Assembly: GCA_900314255.1 (NCBI GenBank)
Contig: OMUP01000093.1
Location: 1 to 52,614 of the forward strand
Length of the DNA: 52,614 bases
Direction: 5' to 3'
DNA from: an uncultured Lachnospiraceae bacterium
GTDB taxonomy: Bacteria > Bacillota > Clostridia > Lachnospirales > Lachnospiraceae
Part shown: piece by piece, positions 27,615-35,419 of the stretch
Layout of the letters: the number at the start of each line of letters is the position of its first letter
How positions within the stretch are numbered: position 1 is the stretch's first letter
Notes under the pieces: model-generated
Database searches by the model: none
What the model was told of the DNA's origin: nothing
What the model saw: only the letters and a program-made list of their open reading frames with translations
Translations under genes and position numbers: made by a program

Positions 27615-29309
27615 TTATGCCTCCTCTCTCTTGACCATCGTGATGACGTCACCCTTCGGGCAGAGCGTCTGGCAGACACCGCAGCCGATGCACTTTTCCG
27701 GATCGATCAGAGCATATCCGCATCCGAGGCAGCGAAGCTCTTCGTTGTACGCCTCTTTCTGCGTGAAGGTACGCTCCACGTCGTCAAAATTCAGGACGCG
27801 CACAGCCGGATCTGTCATCGGACGAGGCGTCAGCCGCACTTTCCGCCTGTTGCACGGATAAATCTTCTCCTCCATCGGCGCCTGCACGATCTCATGGTCT
27901 GTAGACGCATTGCGCAGTTTCCGTCCCATCAGAGCGGCATCCACGGCAAATGCAGCCTTCCTTCCAGAAGCCAGCGCATCAATAACGGATGACGGGCCGC
28001 CCGCGATGTCACCCGCATAGAATACGGTCTCTCCGTCTTCTGCCGGGAAGATGTTGTCGGCGTACTGTCCGATCGCCGTGATCTCAAAGGTGCATGGCAT
28101 ATGCATCGTCTGACTCGCATCCGTGTCAAATGTGATCTTGCCGTTTTCATCCTTTTTGAAATTGGTCACCTTTACGAAATCAATGCCCTCAAGGGTATTG
28201 ACGCGCCCGGTATAAGCCTTCGGGCTCCATCCCTCGATGATCGTGATGCCCTCTTCTTCGGCCTCTTTGCGCTCCCACGCGTGAGCCGGGACATTGTCTC
28301 CCTCTTCGAGGCAGACGCAGGTGACTTTTTTCGCCCCCAGACGGACTGCCGTTCTGGCCGCGTCCAGAGCGACCGAACCGCCGCCGATCACGACGCCTTC
28401 TGCGTCGTCCACGACAAAGTTCTGAGCCGGCATCCGGTATGTGTTCTGATTGTTGTTTGCAAAATCCATGAACTGGATCGCCGTGTAGACGCCGTCGTAA
28501 TTCCACTTCGGCACCCAGGTGATTTCCTTGCCGTGCGGCTTTCCGGCGGCAATAATGACAGCGTCATACTCATCCTGAAGTTCTTTCAGCTGCTTTTTGC
28601 CGAGGATCGCACCGCACTGAATCTTCAGTCCGGCATCCTGAAGCTTCTTAATATCCCGGCGAACTGCATCACGGTCAAGCCGGAATTCCGGAATGGCACG
28701 CACCAGCATCCCTCCGGGCTCCATGTTCGGTTCAAAAATGGTCACGTCATACCCGAGCGTTGAAAGAAAATGTCCCGCAGAAAGTCCGGCCGGCCCTGCG
28801 CCGACAACCGCAACTCTTTCGTCATGCAGACGCGGATATGCCGGGCGCTCCCATTTTACGGTATCCGAGAGATACCGCTTCAGGTCACGGATGGCCATCG
28901 GCTCATCCACCAGCGCGCCGCGCTTGCAGACCTGCTCGCACGGGTGATGACAGATGCGCGCGCAGACAGACGGAAGCGGATTTTTCTTCCAGATCTGCTT
29001 CCAGGCTTCCTCTTCTTTTCCGCACTTCGCAAGGCCGATATAACCCTGCGGACTGATCCCGAGCGGGCAGGCCGTCGTGCACGACTGTTTCGTGCAGAAA
29101 TCATCCATCTGCTGCGGCGTCATTCCCGGCTGTTCCGTGCAGGAAGGACAGATCCGGCAGATGCGGCGCTGAGCTTCGGTGATGGCATCAACCGGACAAT
29201 TCTCTCTGCAGGTTCCGCAGTTGATGCACTTCTTCGTGTCCACTCTGGCGACTGTCTCCCGCTGCAGGGTAAATGATGTCCCGTCATGATCGATCGTAAT
29301 CTTGCTCAT
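27615..29309 (-). CDS. Iron-sulfur/FAD oxidoreductase, glutamate-synthase-small-subunit-like, with terminal ferredoxin domains
   Basis: A 564-residue multi-domain electron-transfer protein. In order: an N-terminal 4Fe-4S motif CINCGTCRENCP; further Cys clusters (CRICPSC, CTKQSCTTACPLG); the GltD-type segment VCARICHHPCEQVCKRG; an FAD domain VAVVGAGPAGLSAGHFL; an NAD(P) domain GVVIGGGSVALDAARTA; the closing DALASGRKAAFAVDAAL; and a C-terminal ferredoxin domain CLGCGYALIDPEKCIGCGVC. Such proteins pass electrons between NAD(P)H and ferredoxin-like centres. Next to a GGR-like flavoprotein it is probably the reductase partner. ATG at 29309 has GGAGGG upstream. Glutamate synthase itself is unlikely because no large subunit is present. 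Confidence 0.85.
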   Translation of the reverse strand: MSKITIDHDGTSFTLQRETVARVDTKKCINCGTCRENCPVDAITEAQRRICRICPSCTEQPGMTPQQMDDFCTKQSCTTACPLGISPQGYIGLAKCGKEEEAWKQIWKKNPLPSVCARICHHPCEQVCKRGALVDEPMAIRDLKRYLSDTVKWERPAYPRLHDERVAVVGAGPAGLSAGHFLSTLGYDVTIFEPNMEPGGMLVRAIPEFRLDRDAVRRDIKKLQDAGLKIQCGAILGKKQLKELQDEYDAVIIAAGKPHGKEITWVPKWNYDGVYTAIQFMDFANNNQNTYRMPAQNFVVDDAEGVVIGGGSVALDAARTAVRLGAKKVTCVCLEEGDNVPAHAWERKEAEEEGITIIEGWSPKAYTGRVNTLEGIDFVKVTNFKKDENGKITFDTDASQTMHMPCTFEITAIGQYADNIFPAEDGETVFYAGDIAGGPSSVIDALASGRKAAFAVDAALMGRKLRNASTDHEIVQAPMEEKIYPCNRRKVRLTPRPMTDPAVRVLNFDDVERTFTQKEAYNEELRCLGCGYALIDPEKCIGCGVCQTLCPKGDVITMVKREEA

Positions 29310-29360
29310 GATTAAACCCTCCAATGTTTGCTGCCATGTGCAATATATATTTGTGTATCC

Positions 29361-29372
29361 TATACGCGTATA
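29361..29372. promoter_or_regulatory. Candidate TetR operator, TATACGCGTATA
   Basis: A perfect 12-bp palindrome placed a few bases after the expected transcription start of the redox operon. TetR-type regulators usually bind such sites. The assignment to the adjacent TetR gene is inference. Confidence 0.5.
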
Positions 29373-29385
29373 TTATTTAAAAATT

Positions 29386-29414
29386 ATGATAGGCCTTCGT
29401 TTGTTAAATGTCAA
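29386..29414 (-). promoter_or_regulatory. Promoter of the redox operon
   Basis: -35 TTGACA (29409-29414), 17-base spacer, -10 TATCAT (29386-29391). Near-consensus and flanked by palindromes on both sides, as expected of a strong but repressed promoter. Confidence 0.85.
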
Positions 29415-29416
29415 GC

Positions 29417-29434
29417 AAAATAGAGCGCTATTTT
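29417..29434. promoter_or_regulatory. Palindrome AAAATAGAGCGCTATTTT upstream of the -35
   Basis: Arms AAAATAG and CTATTTT are exact complements around AGCG. It ends 2 bases upstream of the -35 and about 30 bases past the tetR stop. It could be a regulator site or a short terminator for tetR; its AT-rich stem favours an operator. Confidence 0.5.
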
Positions 29435-29464
29435 TTGATATTTTGTGTATTTTGCACAGTTTTC

Positions 29465-30139
29465 TCAGCGGATAAACCAGGCTATGTTTTTCTCGCAGTA
29501 CGTGAGAAAAGCATCCGTGTTAAAACTTTCAGCCTGCCGTCTTGTGTGCGCAATTGTCTCTTCCGTCTGTTTTTCAGACCGGTTCGTCAGAAGCATCAGC
29601 TGACGGATGTGATTTTCAAAGATCTGCTGCACGGAAAGATTCAGCTCGTTCCTGTCCCGCAGAAGTTTCAGGGAACCATACATGGCAAATGACAGCACGG
29701 CCTTCAGATGCAGGTAAGAAACGCCTTCTGAACCGGCCTTCTCGCCGACCTGTCCCCAGAGCCAGTCAAAGGTTTTATCCACCCACAAATCCATGAGCTC
29801 GGTGCAGGAAACCGTATTGTGGACGAACTTGTACAGCCTTGCGTCCTCGGACGCCGTGAGGAAAAAGAGTACGGTATAGTCAGATGCCCGAAAGAAAAAA
29901 TTGCCCTCATGGTCCGTGTGATCATCCATGTATTCAAAAGACTGCCGCAGCATTTCCTCCAGCAGTTCTCCGACGATCCGCTGTTTCTGAGGGTAATAGG
30001 ACTGAAGGAGAGATTTCTGAATGCCGGCACTTTCCGCAATGCCGCTGAGTGACACTTTTGTATAATCATTTTCCGAGAGCAGCCGATATGCGCCCTTCAG
30101 AATTTCAAGTCTTTTCTGAACATTCCGTGCCGCAGCCAT
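29465..30139 (-). CDS. TetR family transcriptional regulator
   Basis: A 224-residue regulator. The N-terminal helix-turn-helix (about residues 9-50) reads LEILKGAYRLLSENDYTKVS, LSGIAESAGIQKSLLQSYYP, then the usual helix KQRIVGELLEEMLRQSF. The C-terminal ligand domain is not recognised. It is transcribed in the same direction as the redox operon and stands directly upstream of it, so it probably controls that operon in response to a small molecule. ATG at 30139 has AGGAAAG upstream; an in-frame start at 30157 is less likely. A possible promoter is TTGTGT-16-TAATAT before it. Confidence 0.88.
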   Translation of the reverse strand: MAAARNVQKRLEILKGAYRLLSENDYTKVSLSGIAESAGIQKSLLQSYYPQKQRIVGELLEEMLRQSFEYMDDHTDHEGNFFFRASDYTVLFFLTASEDARLYKFVHNTVSCTELMDLWVDKTFDWLWGQVGEKAGSEGVSYLHLKAVLSFAMYGSLKLLRDRNELNLSVQQIFENHIRQLMLLTNRSEKQTEETIAHTRRQAESFNTDAFLTYCEKNIAWFIR

Positions 30140-30221
30140 CTTTCTTTCCTTTCGCAAATTCCTCTGATAGATATATTAGCACCAGAAACGACAAACACAA
30201 TTAAAACTAGCGCACAAGCCA

Positions 30222-30294
30222 CGCGCCGCTTCGCACTCCGTGCTCCCGCGCCGCTCAACGGAAATTCGCATTCCCGCGCCGCTTACGCGTCGCT
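30222..30294. repeat. Four short direct repeats CGCGCCGCT in intergenic DNA
   Basis: CGCGCCGCT occurs at 30222-30230, 30247-30255 and 30275-30283, and as CGCGTCGCT at 30286-30294. Spacing is irregular (25, 28 and 11 bases). They lie between the tetR promoter and the nifJ terminator, in DNA unlike the AT-rich spacers elsewhere in the window. Confidence 0.6.
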
Positions 30295-30312
30295 TCATGC
30301 TCATTTCCGTTG
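30256..30312. repeat. 10-bp inverted repeat CAACGGAAAT / ATTTCCGTTG
   Basis: Arms at 30256-30265 and 30303-30312 are exact complements; the 37-base loop contains two copies of the CGCGCCGCT-type repeat. With the next repeat it suggests a structured RNA or a mobile-element remnant. Confidence 0.55.
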
Positions 30313-30320
30313 CCGTATCT

Positions 30321-30371
30321 GGAACAGTCATCCAGTCTGCCGTGCAAGCACGCCGGCTGTCAGACTGTTCC
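30321..30371. repeat. Inverted repeat GGAACAGTC / GACTGTTCC with inner hairpin
   Basis: Arms at 30321-30329 and 30363-30371. Inside, CAGTCTG (30333-30339) can pair instead with CAGACTG (30361-30367), and GTGC-AA-GCAC forms a small stem. Alternative pairings of this sort are seen in structured RNAs; no known riboswitch is recognised. Confidence 0.5.
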
Positions 30372-30390
30372 GATACTGGCTTATGCGCTC

Positions 30391-30429
30391 AAAAAAGGCC
30401 GCACCCGGTTGTTTTCCGGATACGGCCTT
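30391..30429 (-). terminator. Terminator of nifJ
   Basis: Minus-strand stem AAGGCCGTATCCGG / CCGGGTGCGGCCTT (two G-U pairs, one mismatch), loop AAAACAA, followed by a T run. It lies 34 bases past the nifJ stop. Confidence 0.92.
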
Positions 30430-30462
30430 CCTTTCGTTAATGTTCAGTTAGAAGCGGAGCAA

Positions 30463-33400
30463 TTATTTCTCTTCCGCTGCTTCCTTTGCATACTTCTCAT
30501 AGCGGGTCTTTGCATTCTCAATCGCTTCGCCGAAGAGTTTTGCAGCTCTCTCCGGGTTCTTCTTCTTGAGGTTGATGTAACGGTTCTCGCCCATGATGAA
30601 CTCTTCGTACTGCTTGGTCGGAGCCTTGGAATCAAGCTGGAACGGATTCTTTCCTTCCGCTGCGCGGCGAGGATCGAAACGGAACAGGTTCCAGTAGCCT
30701 GTCTCAACGGCAAGCTTCTCTTCTTCCATAGCCTTGCCCATGCCCTTGCGGATACCATGGTTGATGCACGGTGCATAGCCGATGACGATCGACGGACCAT
30801 CGTAGCTCTCAGCTTCCTTGATTGCCTTTACGGTCTGAGCCATATTGGCACCCAGGGATACCTGAGCAACATAGATATATCCGTAAGCCATCATCATGTC
30901 TGCGATCGGCTTCTTCTTCACATCCTTGCCGGCTGCCGCGAACTGTGCAATTGCACCAAGGTTCGTGGACTTGGATGCCTGGCCGCCTGTGTTGGAGTAA
31001 ACCTCGGTATCGAAGACGAATACGTTGACATCGCGCTTGGAAGCCAGAACATGATCCAGCCCGCCGTAGCCGATATCGTAAGCCCATCCATCACCACCGA
31101 AGATCCACTGAGACTTCTTGGACAGGAAATCCTTGTCAGCCAGGATATCCTTGGCTGCATCAGAGCCTTCCTTCTCAAGAGCAGCGATCAGAGCATCGGA
31201 TGCCGGGCCATTTGCCTCGCCGTCATGGAATGTATCAGCATAAGCGCCGATGGCAGCCTTCAGATCCTCATCAGCTGTAGCTTCCTTCAGAGCATCGAGC
31301 TTAACCATCAGGTTCTCTCTCATGGTCTCTTCAGCGAGCTGCATACCAAAGCCGTACTCTGCGTTATCCTCGAACAGGGAGTTAGCCCATGCCGGACCTC
31401 TGCCCTTCGCGTTAACAGTGTACGGAGTAGACGGTGTCGAGCCGCCCCAGATGGAGGAGCATCCGGTTGCGTTGGCAATCATCATGCGGTCGCCGCACAG
31501 CTGAGTGATGAGCTTTGCATACGGTGTCTCGCCGCAGCCTGCGCATGCGCCGGAGAACTCGAACAGCGGCTGCTGGAACTGAGAACCCTTGACCGAATCC
31601 TTCTTGAACTTGTCGGTTACAGCCGGCTTTGCAGATACCTTGAGACCATAGTCGAAGAACTTCTGCTCGCCTTCGTTTGCCTCGAAGTTAGCCATCTTCA
31701 GAACATCAAACTTATTGTTGCCCGGGCATACATTCGTGCAGGAGCCGCAGCCCGTGCAGTCATATGCGGAGATGGTCATTGCGAAGTACAGTCCCGGCAT
31801 ACCGGTCATAGCAGCATACTGCATGCCTTCCGGAGCAGCCTTGACTTCTTCTTCGTTCAGAACTGCCGGACGGATTACGCCGTGCGGGCAGACAATAGCG
31901 CACTGGTTGCACTGCAGGCAGTGAGCCGGATCCCATACCGGAACATCAACCGCAACACCGCGCTTCTCGTAAGCAGCTGTGCCCTGCGGGAATGTGCCGT
32001 CGATTGTCTCTGCGAATGCGGATACCGGAAGTTCATTGCCCTTCTGAGCGTTAACCGGCTTCTGGATTGTGTTGACGAAATCAACAACTTCCTTGCGGCC
32101 TTCTGTTGCCTTGGCCTCAAGATCCTCATCCTTGCAGTTCTTCCACTCTGCCGGAACCGGAACCTCGACAACGGCGTTAGCGCCGGCATCGATACCTCTG
32201 TAGTTCATCTGAACGACATCGTCGCCCTTCTTGGAGTAGGAAGCCTTAGCCTTTTCCTTCATGTACTGGATAGCCTCATCCTCCGGGATGATCTTCGCCA
32301 GCTTGAAGAATGCGGACTGCAGGATCGTGTTGATACGCTTGCCAAGTCCTGTCTCCTTGCCGATCTTGATACCGTCAATGATGTAGAACTTGATGTTGTG
32401 CTCAGCCATGTATCTCTTGGCCTGGCCCGGCAGATGCTCGCCGACTTCTTCCGGAGACCACTCGCAGTTCAGCAGGAATGTACCGCCATCCTTGATGTCC
32501 TGTACCATGTCATACTTTGTAACGTATGCCGGGCAGTGACATGCTACGAAATCAGCCTTGTCGATCAGGTATGTGGACTTGATCGGAGTCTTGCCGAAAC
32601 GCAGATGGGAAATGGTAACACCGCCGGACTTCTTGGAATCATAGTCGAAGTAAGCCTGAGCGTACATCGGTGTATGGTCGCCGATGATCTTGATGGAGTT
32701 CTTGTTGGCACCTACGGTACCATCGGAGCCGAGACCCCAGAACTTGCAGCAAGTTGTGCCTTTTGCGGAAGTGTCAACATCAACTCTCGGAAGAGAGAGG
32801 TTGGTCACATCATCTACGATGCCGACCGTGAAGTCAGCCTTGGTCTTGTTGTTGTAGATGGCAACGATGTCGCCCGGTGTCGTGTTCTTGGAGCCGAGGC
32901 CGTAACGACCGTTGAGGATCGTAACATCCTGGAACTCTGTGCCGCGGAGTGCAGCAACAACATCGAGATACAGCGGCTCGCCGATCGAGCCGGATTCCTT
33001 TGTGCGGTCGATTACGGAGATTGTCTTTACAGTCTTCGGAAGGACAGCCGTCAGGTACTTCGGGGAGAACGGACGATACAGATGAACTTCTACAACGCCG
33101 ACCTTCTCGCCGGCAGCGATCAGATGATCAACGGTCTCCTCGATGGTCTGGCATACAGAACCCATCGCAATGATTACGTGGTCAGCATCCGGAGCGCCGT
33201 AGTAATTGAACGGCTTGTAGTTTGTTCCGATCTTCGCGTTAACCTTGTCCATGTAGTCAGCAACGATGTCCGGAACAGCCTCATAGTACTTGTTCTGAGC
33301 CTCTCTTACCTGGAAGAAGATATCCGGGTTCTGCGCGGAGCCGCGGAGTACCGGATGATTCGGGTTCAGCCCTCTCTGGCGGAATGCGCGGACAGCGTCC

Positions 33401-33990
33401 ATATCCACCATATCCTTCAGATCGTCATAGTCCCAGACTTCGATCTTCTGGATTTCGTGCGAAGTACGGAAACCATCGAAGAAATGTACGAACGGTACGC
33501 GGCCCTTGATCGCGGAAAGATGTGCAACAGCGCCCAGGTCCATGACTTCCTGTACACTGCCGGAGCACAGCATTGCGAAACCGGTCTGACGGCATGCGTA
33601 AACATCGGAGTGATCACCGAAGATGGAAAGAGCGTGTGTGGCAACGGCACGTGCTGCTACATCGATAACGCCCGGAAGCAGTTCACCTGCTACCTTGTAC
33701 ATGTTCGGGATCATGAGAAGGAGGCCCTGAGAAGCGGTATACGTTGTTGTCAGAGCGCCGGCGGACAGAGATCCGTGGAAGGATCCGGAAGCTCCTCCTT
33801 CAGACTCAAGTTCGACAATTTTTACCGGATTGCCGAAGATGTTCTTTCTCCCCTGAGTTGCCCACTGATCAGTGTAGTCAGCCATCGGGGAAGAAGGTGT
33901 GATCGGGAAGATGGTAGCAACTTCCGTAAACGCATAGGATACGTGTGCGGCAGCGGTGTTACCATCCATGGTTAACATCTTTCTTGCCAT
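30463..33990 (-). CDS. nifJ: Pyruvate:ferredoxin (flavodoxin) oxidoreductase
   Basis: A 1175-residue single-chain PFOR that oxidises pyruvate and CoA to acetyl-CoA, CO2 and reduced ferredoxin. Domains in order: I (MDGNTAAAHVSYAFTEVATI, ITPSSPMADY); II-III with IDRTKESGSIGEPLY; the ferredoxin domain with CLQCNQCAIVCP and CTGCGSCTNVCPG; and the ThDP domain with FSGACAGCGETPY and GGDGWAYDIGYGGLDHVL. Length matches the family. GAGG lies upstream of the ATG. The gene uses favoured codons and avoids TTA, CTA and TCA, as highly expressed genes do; this produces an unusually long antisense open frame. It lies after fprA on the same strand. Confidence 0.97.
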   Translation of the reverse strand: MARKMLTMDGNTAAAHVSYAFTEVATIFPITPSSPMADYTDQWATQGRKNIFGNPVKIVELESEGGASGSFHGSLSAGALTTTYTASQGLLLMIPNMYKVAGELLPGVIDVAARAVATHALSIFGDHSDVYACRQTGFAMLCSGSVQEVMDLGAVAHLSAIKGRVPFVHFFDGFRTSHEIQKIEVWDYDDLKDMVDMDAVRAFRQRGLNPNHPVLRGSAQNPDIFFQVREAQNKYYEAVPDIVADYMDKVNAKIGTNYKPFNYYGAPDADHVIIAMGSVCQTIEETVDHLIAAGEKVGVVEVHLYRPFSPKYLTAVLPKTVKTISVIDRTKESGSIGEPLYLDVVAALRGTEFQDVTILNGRYGLGSKNTTPGDIVAIYNNKTKADFTVGIVDDVTNLSLPRVDVDTSAKGTTCCKFWGLGSDGTVGANKNSIKIIGDHTPMYAQAYFDYDSKKSGGVTISHLRFGKTPIKSTYLIDKADFVACHCPAYVTKYDMVQDIKDGGTFLLNCEWSPEEVGEHLPGQAKRYMAEHNIKFYIIDGIKIGKETGLGKRINTILQSAFFKLAKIIPEDEAIQYMKEKAKASYSKKGDDVVQMNYRGIDAGANAVVEVPVPAEWKNCKDEDLEAKATEGRKEVVDFVNTIQKPVNAQKGNELPVSAFAETIDGTFPQGTAAYEKRGVAVDVPVWDPAHCLQCNQCAIVCPHGVIRPAVLNEEEVKAAPEGMQYAAMTGMPGLYFAMTISAYDCTGCGSCTNVCPGNNKFDVLKMANFEANEGEQKFFDYGLKVSAKPAVTDKFKKDSVKGSQFQQPLFEFSGACAGCGETPYAKLITQLCGDRMMIANATGCSSIWGGSTPSTPYTVNAKGRGPAWANSLFEDNAEYGFGMQLAEETMRENLMVKLDALKEATADEDLKAAIGAYADTFHDGEANGPASDALIAALEKEGSDAAKDILADKDFLSKKSQWIFGGDGWAYDIGYGGLDHVLASKRDVNVFVFDTEVYSNTGGQASKSTNLGAIAQFAAAGKDVKKKPIADMMMAYGYIYVAQVSLGANMAQTVKAIKEAESYDGPSIVIGYAPCINHGIRKGMGKAMEEEKLAVETGYWNLFRFDPRRAAEGKNPFQLDSKAPTKQYEEFIMGENRYINLKKKNPERAAKLFGEAIENAKTRYEKYAKEAAEEK

Positions 33991-34098
33991 AGTGTCTACC
34001 TCGCTTTAAATATATTGTGCCGGACCCTTTCGGAAGTGGAAGGCTGTCCGGAAACACACCTTTTCATCCGGTGCCCTGCGGCACCTTGTATTGCCCGC

Positions 34099-35277
34099 TC
34101 AGGCCAGAAGCTCGTCGAGCATGGCGTTCATTGCCGCCACATCCGCCTCTTTCATGGCGGAGCGGATCGTCACCTTGTGACTGCAGACCGAGATGCCCTT
34201 CATGCCGCAGAGCATCTTCTCCATCAGGCACGCTGCCTGCGGCGCCCAGGAACCATTTTCCAGGAATGCGACTTTCCGGTTCTGGAAGTTCTTTAACGTC
34301 AGCTTATAGAGAAGCGACTGCATCGCCGGGAAGATCCCGCCGTCATAGGTCACCGACGCAAACACGATTTTATCGTACCGGTAGCAGTCGGCCAGCGCCT
34401 CCGCTGCATCTCCACGGGTCAGATCAAACGGCACGGCCTTCACGCCGCGCGCGCTGACAAGCTCAGCCAGCTTCAGAGCCGCCGCCTTCGTATTCCCATG
34501 CACCGAAGCGTACGGAATGAACACGCCCTTTTCCTCCGGCTTGTACGAGCTCCATGTGTCGTACAGTCCGAGGTAAAAGCTCAGATCCTCGTTGATCACC
34601 GGTCCGTGCAGCGGGCAGATGGTCTTGATTGCGAGCTTTCCGGCCTTCGCCAGAAGCTTCTGCACCATCATGCCGTACTTTCCGACAATATTCAGATAAT
34701 ACCGGCGCGCCTCGTCGGTCCAGTCCGTCTTGTCCGCATACCGATTCCCGCCGACCGCGCCAAACTTTCCGAACGCGTCCGCGGAGAACAGGATCCCGTC
34801 CTTTGTGTCAAAGGAAACCATGACCTCTGGCCAGTGCACCATCGGCGCCATGACAAATGTGAGTTCATGCGCGCCGAGTTTCAGCGTATCTCCCTCATTC
34901 ACTACGACCTGGCGGTCATTATAGGTGTCCCCCAGAAACTGGGAGAGCATTACCTTGCTCTTCGGATTTACGACGATCTTTGTCTCCGGGTACTTCTCCA
35001 TGAAAACGCGGATACTGCCGGAATGATCCGGCTCCATGTGATGAACCACAAGGAAGTCCGGAGCTCTGCCGTCCAGGGCCTCTTCCAGATGATCCAGCCA
35101 CATATCCGTGGCGCGGTGATCAACCGTATCCATCACGGCGATCTTCTCGTCGCGGATCAGATACGAATTGTAGGACACACCGTCCGGAATACGGTACTGA
35201 CTCTCAAACAGATCCAGAGTGGTATCATCCACTCCGAGAAAATATACATCGCTGCTGCCAGCTAACTTCTCAACCAT
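34099..35277 (-). CDS. fprA: FprA family A-type flavoprotein (flavo-diiron oxygen/NO reductase)
   Basis: A 392-residue flavo-diiron protein. The N-terminal beta-lactamase-like domain carries the diiron ligands HHMEPDHSGS (79-88) and later TICPLHGPVINED; the C-terminal flavodoxin domain starts near IPYASVHGNTKAAALKLAEL. In anaerobes these enzymes reduce O2 to water or NO to N2O, protecting oxygen-sensitive proteins such as PFOR, the next gene. AGGAG precedes the ATG. The promoter contains a perfect palindrome, so expression is probably regulated. Confidence 0.95.
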   Translation of the reverse strand: MVEKLAGSSDVYFLGVDDTTLDLFESQYRIPDGVSYNSYLIRDEKIAVMDTVDHRATDMWLDHLEEALDGRAPDFLVVHHMEPDHSGSIRVFMEKYPETKIVVNPKSKVMLSQFLGDTYNDRQVVVNEGDTLKLGAHELTFVMAPMVHWPEVMVSFDTKDGILFSADAFGKFGAVGGNRYADKTDWTDEARRYYLNIVGKYGMMVQKLLAKAGKLAIKTICPLHGPVINEDLSFYLGLYDTWSSYKPEEKGVFIPYASVHGNTKAAALKLAELVSARGVKAVPFDLTRGDAAEALADCYRYDKIVFASVTYDGGIFPAMQSLLYKLTLKNFQNRKVAFLENGSWAPQAACLMEKMLCGMKGISVCSHKVTIRSAMKEADVAAMNAMLDELLA

Positions 35278-35344
35278 AACAGCTCCTGATTATTTTTGCA
35301 CCTTCTGAGCGCAGGGTACACGTTCATACGCAAAATCTATTGTC

Positions 35345-35373
35345 ATTCTAGCACGAAGTATTCGTGCATTCAA
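35345..35373 (-). promoter_or_regulatory. Promoter of fprA
   Basis: -35 TTGAAT (35368-35373), 17-base spacer, -10 TAGAAT (35345-35350) on the minus strand, about 65 bases before the fprA ATG. Confidence 0.8.
35351..35367. promoter_or_regulatory. Palindromic operator candidate filling the fprA promoter spacer
   Basis: GCACGAATACTTCGTGC: 7-bp arms GCACGAA / TTCGTGC around TAC, exactly occupying the 17 bases between -35 and -10. A bound protein would block RNA polymerase or, as with MerR-type activators, remodel the spacer. It does not match PerR, Rex or the Bacillus LexA consensus as I know them. Confidence 0.65.
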
Positions 35374-35394
35374 ATAATTTGCCGAATGTATCGG

Positions 35395-35419
35395 AAAAAA
35401 GCCAGCCGCCTCACGGCAG
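35395..35419 (-). terminator. Possible terminator of hemW
   Basis: Minus-strand GCCG-TGAGG-CGGC hairpin followed by TGGC and six T. The stem is short and overlaps the hemW stop, so support is modest. Confidence 0.45.

Noticed and set aside
27615-29309. Glutamate synthase small subunit
   Set aside because: The core is GltD-like, but there is no large subunit nearby. The extra terminal ferredoxin domains and the GGR-like partner point to another electron acceptor.
30226-30307. Small minus-strand frame of about 40 codons over the intergenic repeats
   Set aside because: It is Arg/Cys-rich, follows the repeat units and has no ribosome binding site.
30222-30312. CRISPR array
   Set aside because: The repeats are only 9 bases, irregularly spaced, and no cas gene is present.
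30310-33975. An unbroken 1221-codon frame on the plus strand, the longest in the window
   Set aside because: It is antisense to nifJ, whose translation is a clear full-length PFOR. The frame is open because nifJ avoids TTA, CTA and TCA codons; the antisense product has no recognisable domain and no ribosome binding site.
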